A stretch of 64,000 nt of DNA from Typha latifolia (lineage: Eukaryota; Streptophyta; Magnoliopsida; Poales; Typhaceae), in assembly GCA_019914945.1 (NCBI GenBank), contig CM034101.1, forward strand, positions 14,581,188 to 14,645,187. The letters run 5' to 3'. Numbering within the stretch: position 1 is the first letter of the stretch; the number at the start of each line of letters is the position of its first letter. Positions 25,462-37,700 of this stretch are shown here, piece by piece. A model generated the notes under the pieces. It saw only the letters and a list, made by a program, of their open reading frames with translations. It did not search any database and was not told the DNA's origin. The translations under genes and the position numbers were made by a program.

Positions 25462-28400
25462 AGAAAAGGAGACTAAAGCATATCAACTAAAGCTAATGAT
25501 GACCTTCAATCTCCTCTCAACCTCAGCATCTGCCATGCCATCAAAAGGGAGAGGGTCCTTATTTCCATTTGTTGTGGAAGTATCATCCTGAATTGAAAAA
25601 GGTTCAAAATTTAAACTAACACCAGGGGAATGAATGTAGAAGCACAGATTCTCTATAGATTTACCTCTGAAATCAAATAGTTGCCAACATCTGGAGCAGA
25701 TGGCAGATAATTAATTTCATTTTCGTACAGAACTTCACTAATCCGTGGCAATAGGCCCTCATCAAAATCTCTGTCAGTAAAAGCCAGAATGTGTCATCTC
25801 AACAACATGTCAAGAATACAAGATAGAGTATATTGACAGAAGTCATGCCCTTACTTGAAAAATCCACCTCTAACATTGCATGCGACGTTTCTGGCAACAC
25901 AAAGAACTGGGATAGTGTTGTTTGCCTAAGATAAGTTGGGAAATAAAACATTTCAGTAAATGTAAGATCAACTAAGATAAGCATGGGCCTCTGTAGTATT
26001 TGCAGTTTAGGATCAGAATACTTACCTCTGCTTGAGGAGCATAGTATGGGGCAAATGCAGGGACAACATGAACCCGAGGTTGATCTTTCTCATCCCAAAC
26101 TTTCAGACGGTCATCAATAACTAGAGCCATCCTTGGATGGCAGATTCCATCTTGAAAGACATTAAGCAGTGACTTTCTTGAACCTATCAGCAACACATTT
26201 TATATTACGTAATAAGCCACACTGCAGGCAACTATAGAGTCCAGTACCAAAACTATATATCTGCGTATGCACAAAGTTACATTATTTCAAAGGATTTTTG
26301 CATTACATACCTGCTTTGACACATACTATTCGGTCTAGAAGTTGCGAGGAGTTAATCAAGCTTGAATCTGGATCAAGTAACCTCCACATTTCTAAAGCAT
26401 AATCTCTCTCTGCCATTGTACAAACATAGACCTCAAAGCGTTTGCGACCTCTTGCAGTCAAGTAGCTTCGTAGATCCTCCCACGCAGGCCTTAAGCGTAC
26501 AAGAACGCTAGTATCCCGAATCTACAAGCAAATAACTCAACGCCTTAATTTTCTTGCATATTCATAGTTGTCCAAGATAAACAGAGGCAACTAAAGTTCA
26601 TCTAAGCAACTGGAAACCACTGATATTTCAAAGCAAGTAAGAACACACTCTAACACAATCAACAACCAGATATTAAGCACAATTTTACAAACTTTGGGAG
26701 TAAAAGCAGACAGAAAATAATATTCACTATATATTTCACTTGATCAAAAGATGAGACAATTGCCTGTGATCTAAGACAGCAAATGGGAAACAATATTAGA
26801 TCACAGAGATTATACAGTCAGAAACAAAGTAGATTATAACTGCATGGAGGACCGCCAAAATAGAAAATAATATCTTCTCATGATGCAACCAATAAAGATA
26901 GGACTGGAAATACATACTGATGGATTTACTCGTGTCAAAATTATATTTTTCTCTTGTAGCCTTATAATTGGGCGGGTGATCAATTGATGACTATCAGATA
27001 AAGGCCGAACAACCTCAGATTGTACTTTAAACACCCTTCCATTTTCAACAACTTGATCATTTTCAGCATACTGCTTTAAAATAGATTTGTCATCCTGATA
27101 CCGCTTGATCTCAGACAACATGCCGGTAACACGCTGTGGATCAGTCTCATTGCTTATTTTGCGCTGAAGGGCATCAATTCTGTCTTCAAATGAACGTGTG
27201 GTATTAGCAACAATTAGCGTCTCATCAAGATCAAAAACGATGCCGAGGCACCTAAGATTCAACATTGCGAGGCAAGAAATGTATAGTCCAACTGCAACTT
27301 TAAATCCCCAGAAACATGCATAGTTCATGAGGTTTCTACTCGAATTCATGGCCACCAAGTGCAATTCTTCCTCTCCTGATGGGATAACTGCAGTCTGCGA
27401 GCATGACAAAGTACAAAAATTTGAAGAAACCTAGCAATGTAAGCATTAGTAAAAATAAACCAAAAATAATAATTGTAAAGAACTTCCAACAATGTCATTC
27501 TATATGCATCTGGAGCATATAAAACACAATTATCGTAAGGCATGCTGTAATCAGAGATGACGGTCAAAATATGAACAACACTTAACCAGTTCATAAACTA
27601 AAAATTATTTATGTGGGATAATTTAGGAAAATCAATGAAAACCAGAGGATTCCGGATCAACATATAAATATCTGCATAAAACACAACAGGATAGTGAAAA
27701 TTCTTCTACAACTAGGACTACCTAAAGAAAGTATTTTATTGTTTCTGCAATATTATAGCATAAAACTCATTATCTCAATGGACAATTAATGAATTGACAA
27801 CAGCCTCGGATCGCACTAGGCAAGCATTTTCCCAACAATATTGGGACTACAAAGAGTTGGGAAACTTCTATAATCGGCTATCAACTTGAAGTCAACCTTA
27901 CCTAAATTGATGCAGATATCCTAGACAAAATAAAATCAGACAACAAAAGAAAATTCAGGAAAACCTGATAAATATGCTAGTTGGCTTTTGTACAAACAGG
28001 TGCATGAGGCTATCATCACTTGAATGACCCTCAAACTGATAACCTAACTTCAATAAATTGTAATGAGAAAACTTGAATGTTTTAATGTATAGCCAATAGA
28101 AATATGTTTTGAACCCAGAGATATCGATTTTAACCAATATTAACAAGTCAGGTTAAGTGAATTTCACCAGAACAGTTCCGCATAGAAAAGCATGATTTCC
28201 AGTGAGTAAAAATAAGTGACATTTGAGCTGAGTCTACTCATTCTGGTAGGGTTCACTGTTTATAATCCGGCTGCTGTCATTAAAATTCTTATTTGTTTCC
28301 TTTTGAAGATTAATACCTTATTCTCTCTGAGGCAAGCTGCGTGCAATGCTAACAATGGCGACTCATCAGACAGCGACAACTTTGATTCCATTTTGAAGAG

Positions 28401-28574
28401 GACACCACGGGCGGCTATGCTGTGGAGGACCGCCAGCGGCGGACACCGGTCACTGGGAGGCGAGAAATTGGAGATCCGGATCTCCCTGACACATGTGTCT
28501 GAATTCGAGTTCTGAGGGTAAATTTCCACCTCCCCGATAGGGGAATTTCCATGATAAACAGTCGACTTGAACAT
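17771..28574 (-). CDS. CPL1: RNA polymerase II CTD phosphatase-like 1 (FCP-type phosphatase with two dsRBDs)
   Basis: Seventeen exons join in frame on the minus strand: 28574-28317, 27394-26918, 26521-26311, 26183-26026, 25925-25855, 25770-25665, 25587-25504, 25323-24754, 24668-24605, 24045-23912, 23829-23776, 22814-22718, 22087-21888, 21783-21697, 21217-21152, 20607-20534 and 17879-17771. The product has about 939 residues; Arabidopsis CPL1 has 967. CPL1 removes phosphate from serines of the RNA polymerase II C-terminal repeat in the nucleus and acts in stress gene control and microRNA processing. The phosphatase motif DLDET starts near residue 141, and RPSW-like RPAWEDLR and [12 protein letters not shown] follow. 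A linker carries [20 protein letters not shown]. dsRNA-binding domain 1 spans about 697-761 ([15 protein letters not shown]) and domain 2 about 822-895 ([12 protein letters not shown]). The tail [19 protein letters not shown] matches CPL1 and sits in a separate exon after a 2.65-kb intron. Two dsRBDs plus this tail favour CPL1 over CPL2. Start: the first ATG in frame, at 28574. Confidence 0.95.
18221..18900 (+). other. Pyrimidine-rich stretch inside the last CPL1 intron
   Basis: Long CT-rich open frames on the plus strand (18221-18448, 18445-18894) resemble a gene 5' end in composition (AGGGTTT-like leader and CT-rich exon). The encoded serine/leucine/proline-rich peptides resemble no known protein. 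It may be a relic of an inserted 5' region, or just pyrimidine-rich intron DNA. Confidence 0.3.
19819..20281. mobile_element. Intronic insertion with flanking 17-bp direct repeats (last CPL1 intron)
   Basis: A GC-rich block in AT-rich intron DNA is bracketed by GTATGCCCCATGGATGG (19819-19835) and GTATGCCCTATGTATGG (20265-20281), identical at 15 of 17 positions and likely a target-site duplication. The inner ends show imperfect inverted similarity: GATGGCCATAC...GGCAG near the left, and the complement of GTGCCTGTAGCATGACCATC near the right. No transposase is encoded, so it is non-autonomous. The class is not identified. Confidence 0.55.
25419..25459. repeat. (TA)n microsatellite in a CPL1 intron
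   Basis: About 20 TA units between the exons ending at 25504 and starting at 25323 (minus strand). Confidence 0.95.
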
Positions 28575-31500
28575 ATTAAGCCACACCCAGCTGAGATTTG
28601 GAGATCAAAACCAAAAGCCCCTTACTGGATCCAACAGATCTAGGCTTTATTGTTTCATAAACAGTTCTCAAAGCGATTAAGGCTTAAAAAGGTCCACCAA
28701 AAAAGGTCCTTTCCACATGAAAAATAGAAGAAATCCCACTCCGAATCTCAGCTTCCGTCTCAAAGACTAAGATCACAAATCCCTTTTCCGGATCAAAAGG
28801 GACCAAGATCTGTCCAGATTCTTCATCAGACATTCCATCAGACAGATCAGTGGCATAGATCCGGGTTTTAGAGAGGAAAGATCTGTTCTTACGAAGTCCA
28901 AAGGGAAAGTTTTTAATGTCTCCTTCCGTTCTTTTGGTGCCGGTAATGGCGTCTCGAGAGAGTTGGGGGTTTCTGCTCGAAATCGTTACGCGAGGCCTTC
29001 GAAGTTTCGGTTTTGACGAAAGTTTCTAGGGTTCTTGGCGAATTTTTGTGGTTCTTTAGCGGCTGCTCCCAGCGATTTGAGGGGGGCGGGGGAGGAAAGT
29101 TAGAAACCCTAGGTCGTCGATCTGATGATGTTGGAGTAGAAGATGGAAAGGGAAAGTTCTACACAATTCAACCCAACTTGCGGAATAACGATAATAATAA
29201 TGACAATTAAAAAAAGTGGAGAGGGTGTGGATGGGGAAAAATATCTTCCCTTTTATTGTTCCTCTAGGCCAAGGAAAACAATTTGGGAGAGGCGACTTGT
29301 GAGTTGTGGACTTGTGGTGTCTCTCTATCTATATCAAAAATTGGCCATCTTTTGTTTTTATTGCCATCATAGATAGTTGGGTGGGGGCAAAGGCCCATGG
29401 TCATCGATCTCCATGTTAGACCTTTCATGAATGGTTGGAGGTTGAGGTTTAGAAGCTAGGGTTATGTAACGGATACATATCAATTATGGTCGATCTGTCA
29501 GATATGTATCAACGTATTGATTATAACTATCTGATCTGTATCAACTTATATTAATTATAAGTATTCAGCAACTGTAATCTCAGTCGATCAGTTCCTACGA
29601 CTCTTATGTATTACTTTTGGATTGATTAAAGTCATCGACCGTGCAAAATTAATACATTGATGTGTATTTAATGACATGCATAGACTGACTTGGCAGCTCA
29701 GCTTTAACCAAATTTCCATTCAATTGAACTCATTTTCTTTAGAGAAGTGGATATTAATAAATTGTTATATTGTATATTTATGTTGAACGTTATATTTCGA
29801 AACACAAAAAATACATAATGTGATAAAGACTATCGATGTGTTGGTATGCATTAGATGAACCATGACAAAAAAATAAAATCTATGGGTCGGTCGTATTAGA
29901 CTCATGCCCATCCAGCCTAGTTGTTTGAAATCTTTCATACTTTTGGAGCTTAGGCATAGTCTAAAGTAATCACATAAGAAATATGAAAGATTTAGGTCCA
30001 ACCAACTTAGATCTATTTTTAGCCTAAAAATAATCACATAAGAAATTGACATATTTTGTTATGTAAAAACATTTCAATTTTCTACCAACTTTTATTATAT
30101 AGTGTGTGTTTAATTGATAAGAATTGAAGAAAGGAAATTATGAAATTTTACTGTGATAAAAAATCATGACCTTTTTTTAATATGCCCAATGTCCAAAATA
30201 TCTCCCTTTTTTTTCTATAACTTTATAAAGATATATCGCATGCTCAAAATTGATGAGCATTCAATGTTTGCTGAGTAATGCTTTTAAAAACACTCCAGCA
30301 AAGAGAATTTGAGCTCAATGCACCGCAATAATTACCTCTTTATCACTAATTCATCTTTTTCGATATCGCATATACATTAAATTATAGTAATAAAAACTTA
30401 TTTTACATCTAAAAATGTATCTATTTTAATGCAAATGAATCGCCAACAAGAATAAGCAATTTTTGGCAAATAGAATGTGACAACACTTTACAGAAAATAG
30501 TTTAATCTATTTCTCTAAAACAAGTCAGCAACTCGCCTATTCTTCGAGTATATTTGAGAAATGGATAATTATACTATAATCCTATGAACTATTGCTCATT
30601 TTCACATGCGATCATTTTATTTTATTTTATGCATATTGACGGCCTAAACTATGAATTATCCCTCGGCGTTAGAGAAAAAAAAAATCGAAGACCATTTTAG
30701 TATCAGGTTTAATTTTTTTTAAATAAGAGTAAGATAGTTCTTAGATAATCACATAACATTCACGTGTAACTTCTTAACGAGAAAATATAATGGATAACTA
30801 ATTGAAGGAGCACTCAAAAGGTTTTTTATAGTGTATTTTTTTCATAAAAAGGCTATAGGCAAATATTTCATCTATTCCTTAACCCTGCTTGATATACAAA
30901 ATGAGAGAGTAAGTAAAATGACAATCCTTTTAACACAATCCACATCTTAGTTACACAAGCGAAACATCACAACAAAAGAAAATGAGGTATTAATTCACGA
31001 GGCATAAACATAATGTTCACAAGCTCAACAAATTTAAAGTTAGTCTATGGCTCTTTGTTAGTGATCCTGTGAATCTTTAAATAGCTCGAGAAGAATCCTT
31101 AACTAACAATATAGAATACTATACTGTAATAGGAAGGAAAAAAAGAAGAAAAAAGTAATGGTTGAAGAACAAAATGGTTAGAACTTCTCGGCCATAAATC
31201 GCAATGAGGAGAAGAAGGGTTGCTCTTTTCTCCGATATCTTAACCAGCTCCTGAGCCAAGAATGACCCAATTAAGCTCATAAGTGCATCAAGACGATAGA
31301 GGACCAAGAGAGGAGAGGCAATAAGAGAGAGAATAATAAAGAATAGTTAAAAAAATAATAATTGTGAGCTATTATTAAATTATTTTTTTAAAATTTATAT
31401 AGAATAAAATAAAAAAATACTATACCATACCAGATAAGTAGTTGTTTAATTATTACACAAGAATAAGGAGTCTTATTTTAGAACAAGGCTAAAGATATTT

Positions 31501-31790
31501 TATAATTAACTGAGTGGATGTGTCACCAAAAATAAATTAGAGACATAGACATCAATACAGGGGATTTAGATATAATCATCACTTTAGAATCGACTTAATT
31601 TGATAAAAAAGAATTCGCGCTTTGCGCCTAGGAAGCTAATTACAATTGCATATCGGATAATCCAGATCTACCCAGCTAACACGACTAGTTTCCTCGCCAG
31701 TCGCCACCTCCCCGAACCCACCGAACCCGAGGCTAACGAAAGCCCTCTAATCCACCCCCCAACCTCCTCCTATTCTCTCCTCTCCGCGAG
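28575..31790. other. Divergent intergenic region between CPL1 and WAPL
   Basis: The CPL1 leader and promoter should lie within about 28575-29200, where the sequence is richer in GC. From 29400 to 31600 it is very AT-rich and no gene can be supported. A short minus-strand open frame at 31119-31307 is unexplained. The last ~170 bp before 31791 become C-rich, as expected for the WAPL leader. Confidence 0.55.
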
Positions 31791-34700
31791 ATGATAGTAC
31801 GGACCTACACCCGACGAACCCGCGGCCCGCCGGGCAGCAACAGCCTCTCCGCCATCGACCTCGACCCCGGCGACGAATCCCCTCAAGACGGTGACTTCTC
31901 CTTCACCTTCTCCCAATCCGAGGACAGCGCCGCCCAAGAACTCCCCCAAAATCTCCCCCAATTCGGCGCCTTCTCCTCCTCCCAAGACTCCTCCTCTTGG
32001 TCCCTCGACCCGGATCTCCTCCTTCCTCCGCCTCCCATCCCCGACGACCTCCTCCTCCTCCCCTCCTCCTCCGACGCGCCGAGGAAGCTCAGCAGGAAGG
32101 CCAAGGGCTCTTCTTTTCCCAAGAAGGATGGGGAGGGAAAGGTCAGGGCGGCAGCCACAGCGACGTTGATGGAGGCGCAGGAGTTCGGGGAGATGATGGA
32201 GCATGTCGACGAGGTGAATTTCGCGCTCGATGGGCTGCGGTCGGGGCAGCCGGCGCGGATCCGGCGGGCGAGCTTGCTTTCGTTGCTGTCGGTTTGTGAG
32301 ACACCGCAGAGGCGGCGGCTTCTCCGGGCTCAAGGGTTAGTTGCTGAGATGCCTATTCATGTTCTTCGTTGTATATTTTGATCGAATTGTTGTTCAAGAA
32401 GTATCATCTTGATGCCTATTGTGTGTTTTTTCTTGGTTAGTTGGAAGATTGGTAAGGGATTCAAGGTTTCCTTATCCGGACCCCCTTCTTAACAAGGCGG
32501 AAAAAATATCATTCTTTTCTTCTCACCTTAGATAGTTAGGGTTCATGATTCTTGATTAAAGCATACTAAGATTTATTGAGTGGCCAGATAACTTATCGAG
32601 GAAGAATCGGCTTGTCCTATGTTGGACTGGTAGGATATGGACTGGTGATAGGTTCTGCCCTTTGTTGGGTAAGATCGGTCCACTATGAGGAGTATTATTA
32701 GATAGTAGATTTGCGTTCGTGCTGACCTAAGTTCTTGCCAGTAGAAGTAAAAGTTAGGCTTGTCTCGACATTAGTTTAATATCTGTCTTGATAATCGGAG
32801 ATGATAAAGTTGAGATCTTTATGCTGTCCCGACTCACGTTTGATCTAGTATAGCTGTTATAGGAAAGCAATCTCTGTTTCTTGAAGCTTGCTAGTATTTA
32901 GAACACTTTATCCTTTAATCCTGCTAGGTATATGCACAAAATGGTGTTACTAGGTTCACTCAGTCTGTCTATTGATTACTCATCTTAGCTACAATTAGGT
33001 AAAATAAGGCCATACCAGTTTGGGCTAGCACCATGTTGTCAGCAGGCTATCCCTTTCTCATACTTCTCCAAACAGGGGCTTGTTGTAACTTGTGAGGGTT
33101 TTTTACTACACTATGTTCTATATTTTACAAGACCCAACTGTCCTAGTGCTTTCTGAGAGTGGTTTACAAACTTTACAAACTCGAGCCCTTTGTGCTTGTA
33201 AGTAGGCATCCTATATCTATTATAATAACTGTTTCAACGGATTCTCCCTCTTTAAAACTAAGTGAGACTATATGACAATTTTCCCTTGAGTTCAACTACT
33301 AGATTCTCACTCTTATCGCTTCATTGAACTCTTGCCATTTACGATCTCGACATTGTCATTGTACTTTCGAAAAATTGAAATTCGCTGTGATTAGGATGAC
33401 CTGTAACAACTATATTTAGTTGTAATATGCTCATAATTTCCTGATTCTCGTTGCATGCTACTCCAAGCAGTTCATTAATAAAGTTGAGCATCATGGCATT
33501 TCGATGCAAGTACTTTAAGATATAGGGGAAGTCTAATCTAATTTATTGTTTAGGTCAAGTTTGGTCATGATATCATTCTGCATTTTATTGGCAATTTTGA
33601 ACAACTTTTTATCAACTATAATGACCGGCCATTATAATTGGGCTTAAATTTCAAGATTGTTGTTATCTGTATGTCTTTCAGCAGAAAGCCAGAAGTCAAA
33701 GGCACTCTGTCCTTGCAACTATTGATGATAACTTCTGTTTTTCACTTTACTCCCTTGGATTATTGCTTATTTAATTGTGCTTCCTTTTCTTATACATATT
33801 TTACTCTCAACATATGTTAGGATGGCTAAGAGAATAATTGATGCTATTTTGGATCTCAAATTTGATGATGACCCAACCTCTATTGCTGCTGCTGCTATCT
33901 TCTATGTTCTGGCAAGTGATGTGAGTATCTTATCTACTCTGAAGTCTGCTTCTTATTGAGCTCTTGATTTGTATGTTCTGTCATATGCGCTGCCTAAATA
34001 TGCAAGACTAAGCTATGGCTTACAGACTGTTTATATTTTCTGAAGTGGTAGACATATCAAAAGAAATGAATGTACTAAATGATGATGTAATAGATTAAAC
34101 CCTCCAAATTGAGATTCTATAACTTTTGTTACAGGTCCTCTTCCTTTGAAGAGTACAAAGATTATGCATATTGCAATCATGCTGATATCTTGAAAATTCG
34201 AATGATTTTGAGATATGAAAACCTACAAGTTATTTCTTCAGCTGTATTCTGCTTTTACTTTTATTATCTTGAGTTACACACATGAACTTTTCTGAGGCTA
34301 TGTTGCATCCACATGGTGTTCTTTATAGTCAGCCTCCGAGGAGAGGGAGAATATTGAATCTGCTGTAAACATTTGGATTTTACTATGGTAATCATGAACA
34401 TTGCATGTGTTGGTTGATTATGGTTTACTAGTCATATGATTACTGCTACTGAATGTCTACTGGCCACATTGTTCTTGAATAAATTCTCATAGTTCTTTTA
34501 GTGTACTTTATTTTATTTTCTCCACTACTATTTTCAGGTTCAAGATGATCATTTGCTGGATTCACCGTCTTGTATTCACTTTCTTCTTAAGTTATTATAT
34601 CCATCCACAAGTAAAAATGTTGAGGAAAAGGCACCATCAATAGGCTGTAATCTTCTTGGCATACGCCGGGCTAACATACTTAATGACACAAACAAAGGAA

Positions 34701-37700
34701 CGGACTCTAGTTCCAGGGAGATTGTTTCAAAAGTCCAAGAAATTCTATTAAGTTGCAAAGAGATAAAATCAACAAATGGAGCTGATGAAGAAATAGGGAG
34801 GCCAGAATTGAACTCAAAGTGGATAGCCTTATTGACTATAGAAAAAGCATGTTTATCTACTGTATCATTTGAAGGTATGATTAGTTCAATCTTTTGGAGT
34901 GATAAACTCATTTTGTCTCTTGAAAATGCTGCTCATATAATTTTATCTTTTTCATGGTATAATATGAAGTAGCTGTATTCAATTTTTAAATATGGGTTTC
35001 CTTCATGTTCTTCTTATGGATAAACATGATAAAGTCCTCAAACTTCCTGCACAGCTTATTTAACATTCTGTTGGTTATGAGTCCAAGATGGAGTTAGATT
35101 ATCAGCTTCCAAGCTAGGTTTTTGAAAAAAAATATACAGCATTACTACTTCTAACTTGTTATATGTTCCTTTTATACGATATATTATCCCCCCTTTATCA
35201 AATATGCTATATTCTGAAAGTGAGTGTCATTGTATGGCGGTAAAGCTTGCTTCAGTGGTAAAACCAAGCAACAATGATCTTAAACCTATAGGAAGATCTC
35301 TCTACTGATGGGATAAAGCTGCTTACATCTTGCGCTCCTTAGACCTTGCATCTGTAATAGCTTTGTCCACTTTGATACCCCTGTCTAGTTTGACATTTTT
35401 ATTATCTTTAGGTTAGTTAAGCGATAGAGATATACATTTTGTGTGGATGCATACTTTGTTATTCCACTGTTCCTATATCCAGTGTTTTTCGTTATGATTT
35501 GTATTCTATCCAGCTTAATAATGGACTCGATTTTTCTCAAACTTCCTTTTCGTTTTTCTTATTGTCGTGCACTTCTTAGACACATCTGAGATGGTAAGAA
35601 GGATTGGTGGAGATTTCAAGGAAAGATTAAGGGAGTTTGGAGGTCTTGATGCTATCTTTGATGTTCTTGCAAGTTGCTATTCTGCATTAGAGGTAAATGA
35701 ATGTTTTGTGTTGTTTTCTATAATACTTTAAATATGTCAGAGTTAAAATATTATAGGGGAGGATTGAAATGGGTGAACAGATTTTCTATGTGGACGATTT
35801 AATCACCTTGAAGTTCGATAAGAATTCTAGGTATAGTGTTATACCTTTCTGATATAATATTGTAATATGCAGATTGGTAAGTTTAGTCAGTCATGGACAT
35901 ATGTATAATCTATTAATTTGCATGCAATTCTTACGTTTGAACTTTATTTTTTTTTCTTTTTCCTTTATGGAACTTTGTTCTAGGTGTTATTATTTGAATT
36001 TGTTCTATGACAGATCATAGCTTCCATGAAACTATGAATTTTCTTAGGCAAAAGTTTACCATCAAAATTTTCAAGTAATTGATAATTTCACCTTGAAAAG
36101 CAAACTCACCTTCTTCAAATAGATTTGACGATGATTTCAACAAAACTGAGGTTCACATTTCCTAGTAATTTTTCCTCTTACTAAACCTTTCTTGCCATTG
36201 ACAGTATAACTTTATAAGTCTCGAGATGTTTCACAATCTAGTAAAGTCTAACACATAAATCTATGGAATAAATTATAGTAAAAATGGTTAAAAGCAAATC
36301 ATATTCCACATTGACACCCATTTGGTCATCATAGTCATTCTTAGCTTTCTTTCTTGGCATTGTGTCATGGCTCATGTGGCCACTAGGACATGCCAATATG
36401 GACACAATGGCAACCATGAAGTGCTGATATGCCACGCAACATGCCGTCCGTGCCAAGTGCTGATCCATATGTGCCTTGCAGTTCTGTCATGAAATTCCTG
36501 ATGACCTACTGGCACACAACCATGCATGAGAAGTTATTCTATGATTCTTATTGTCCATTCTCCTCCTTTTTCTATCTTTCTCTGTTTGCATGCTTTAATC
36601 TCGTCTTCCTTCCTTTTCCTCCTTTGCCAGCCTCCTTTCTCATTTGAAAAGCTATCAGTCACATTAATAGAAAGATTCTCACTTCATCTCTTTTGACTTT
36701 TTCCTCCGAAGTTGCTGATCCACATGAGGTATTAAAAAATAAAAACCCTAAGCCATCTCTCATTTGGGTCCACCATTCTTATTCTACTATATGGAAAACA
36801 TAAAGGCCTCATAACAACGTTTCACTTAACTTGAAGAAGGCTTTATTGGTGAGCTAATATTACTATTGCTTACGTTCCAGGAGCTGAGAAAGGTTAGGAC
36901 TCCTACAGCGTTAGAGTCAAAAGATGGAGTAGCTATGCGAAGTGTGGTGCTTCTCCTGAAATGTTTGAAGATCATGGAGAATGCCACATTTTTAAGCAAC
37001 GAGAATCAGGTTATTTCTCATGCTTGATGAAGTAATGACTTATTTTTAAATTTTGAAGCTGTATAGCTATAGGACTATTGCACCACTTTGACATTTGTTT
37101 CATTTCCTTGACAGAACTACTTGTTGAGAATGACTAGAAAATTAGATTCTAAAGGGCTGGCACTATCTTTTGTCGGCGTTGTTGTTGGCACAATTAAAAT
37201 CTTATCAGGTTTGTTCAGAGAAAAGTACTATTGATTAATCCGTATTTTGAGAAGTAATTTGTCCTTCAAAGAAAGTATGCCAGATATGCTAGGACAATTT
37301 TCTAGGCTGACTGCTTCTCTTTTTGCCTTGCAGTTCTTTCTCTACTCCAAAGATCTTCTGATATTTCTAACACTGAGGAGCCGAAATATTCTGGAACTCA
37401 TATAAACAAAAGCTGGAAACGTAATTTATCTCCTACATCAGTTGATTATTTTGTGCAGTCTTTCAGTAGGATTCTAAATTTTCTACAGTACTGTTTTTCC
37501 TACAGCCACGAATCATCTCTACTGGCAAAAATGGTCCCAACTCAATATGTTAACTCATTCTGTCTTTCGTAATGTGGCAAATCATGCCTTGCTTTTCATT
37601 GTGACTGAGACATTGTCACATTCTGGCAAGCGCTCACATGCTTGGTTTCTCTTTAGAAGCAGGGCAAAGCCTTATTATAGAATTATTTTTGCCCTCATGA

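Noticed and set aside
31119..31307. Minus-strand 62-codon frame with LLLLIAIYGREVL
   Set aside because: Hydrophobic and AT-rich; it could be a transposon scrap but nothing ties it to a known protein.
31770..32333. 187-codon minus-strand open frame
   Set aside because: Antisense shadow of the GC-rich WAPL first exon; glycine/glutamate-rich without family character.
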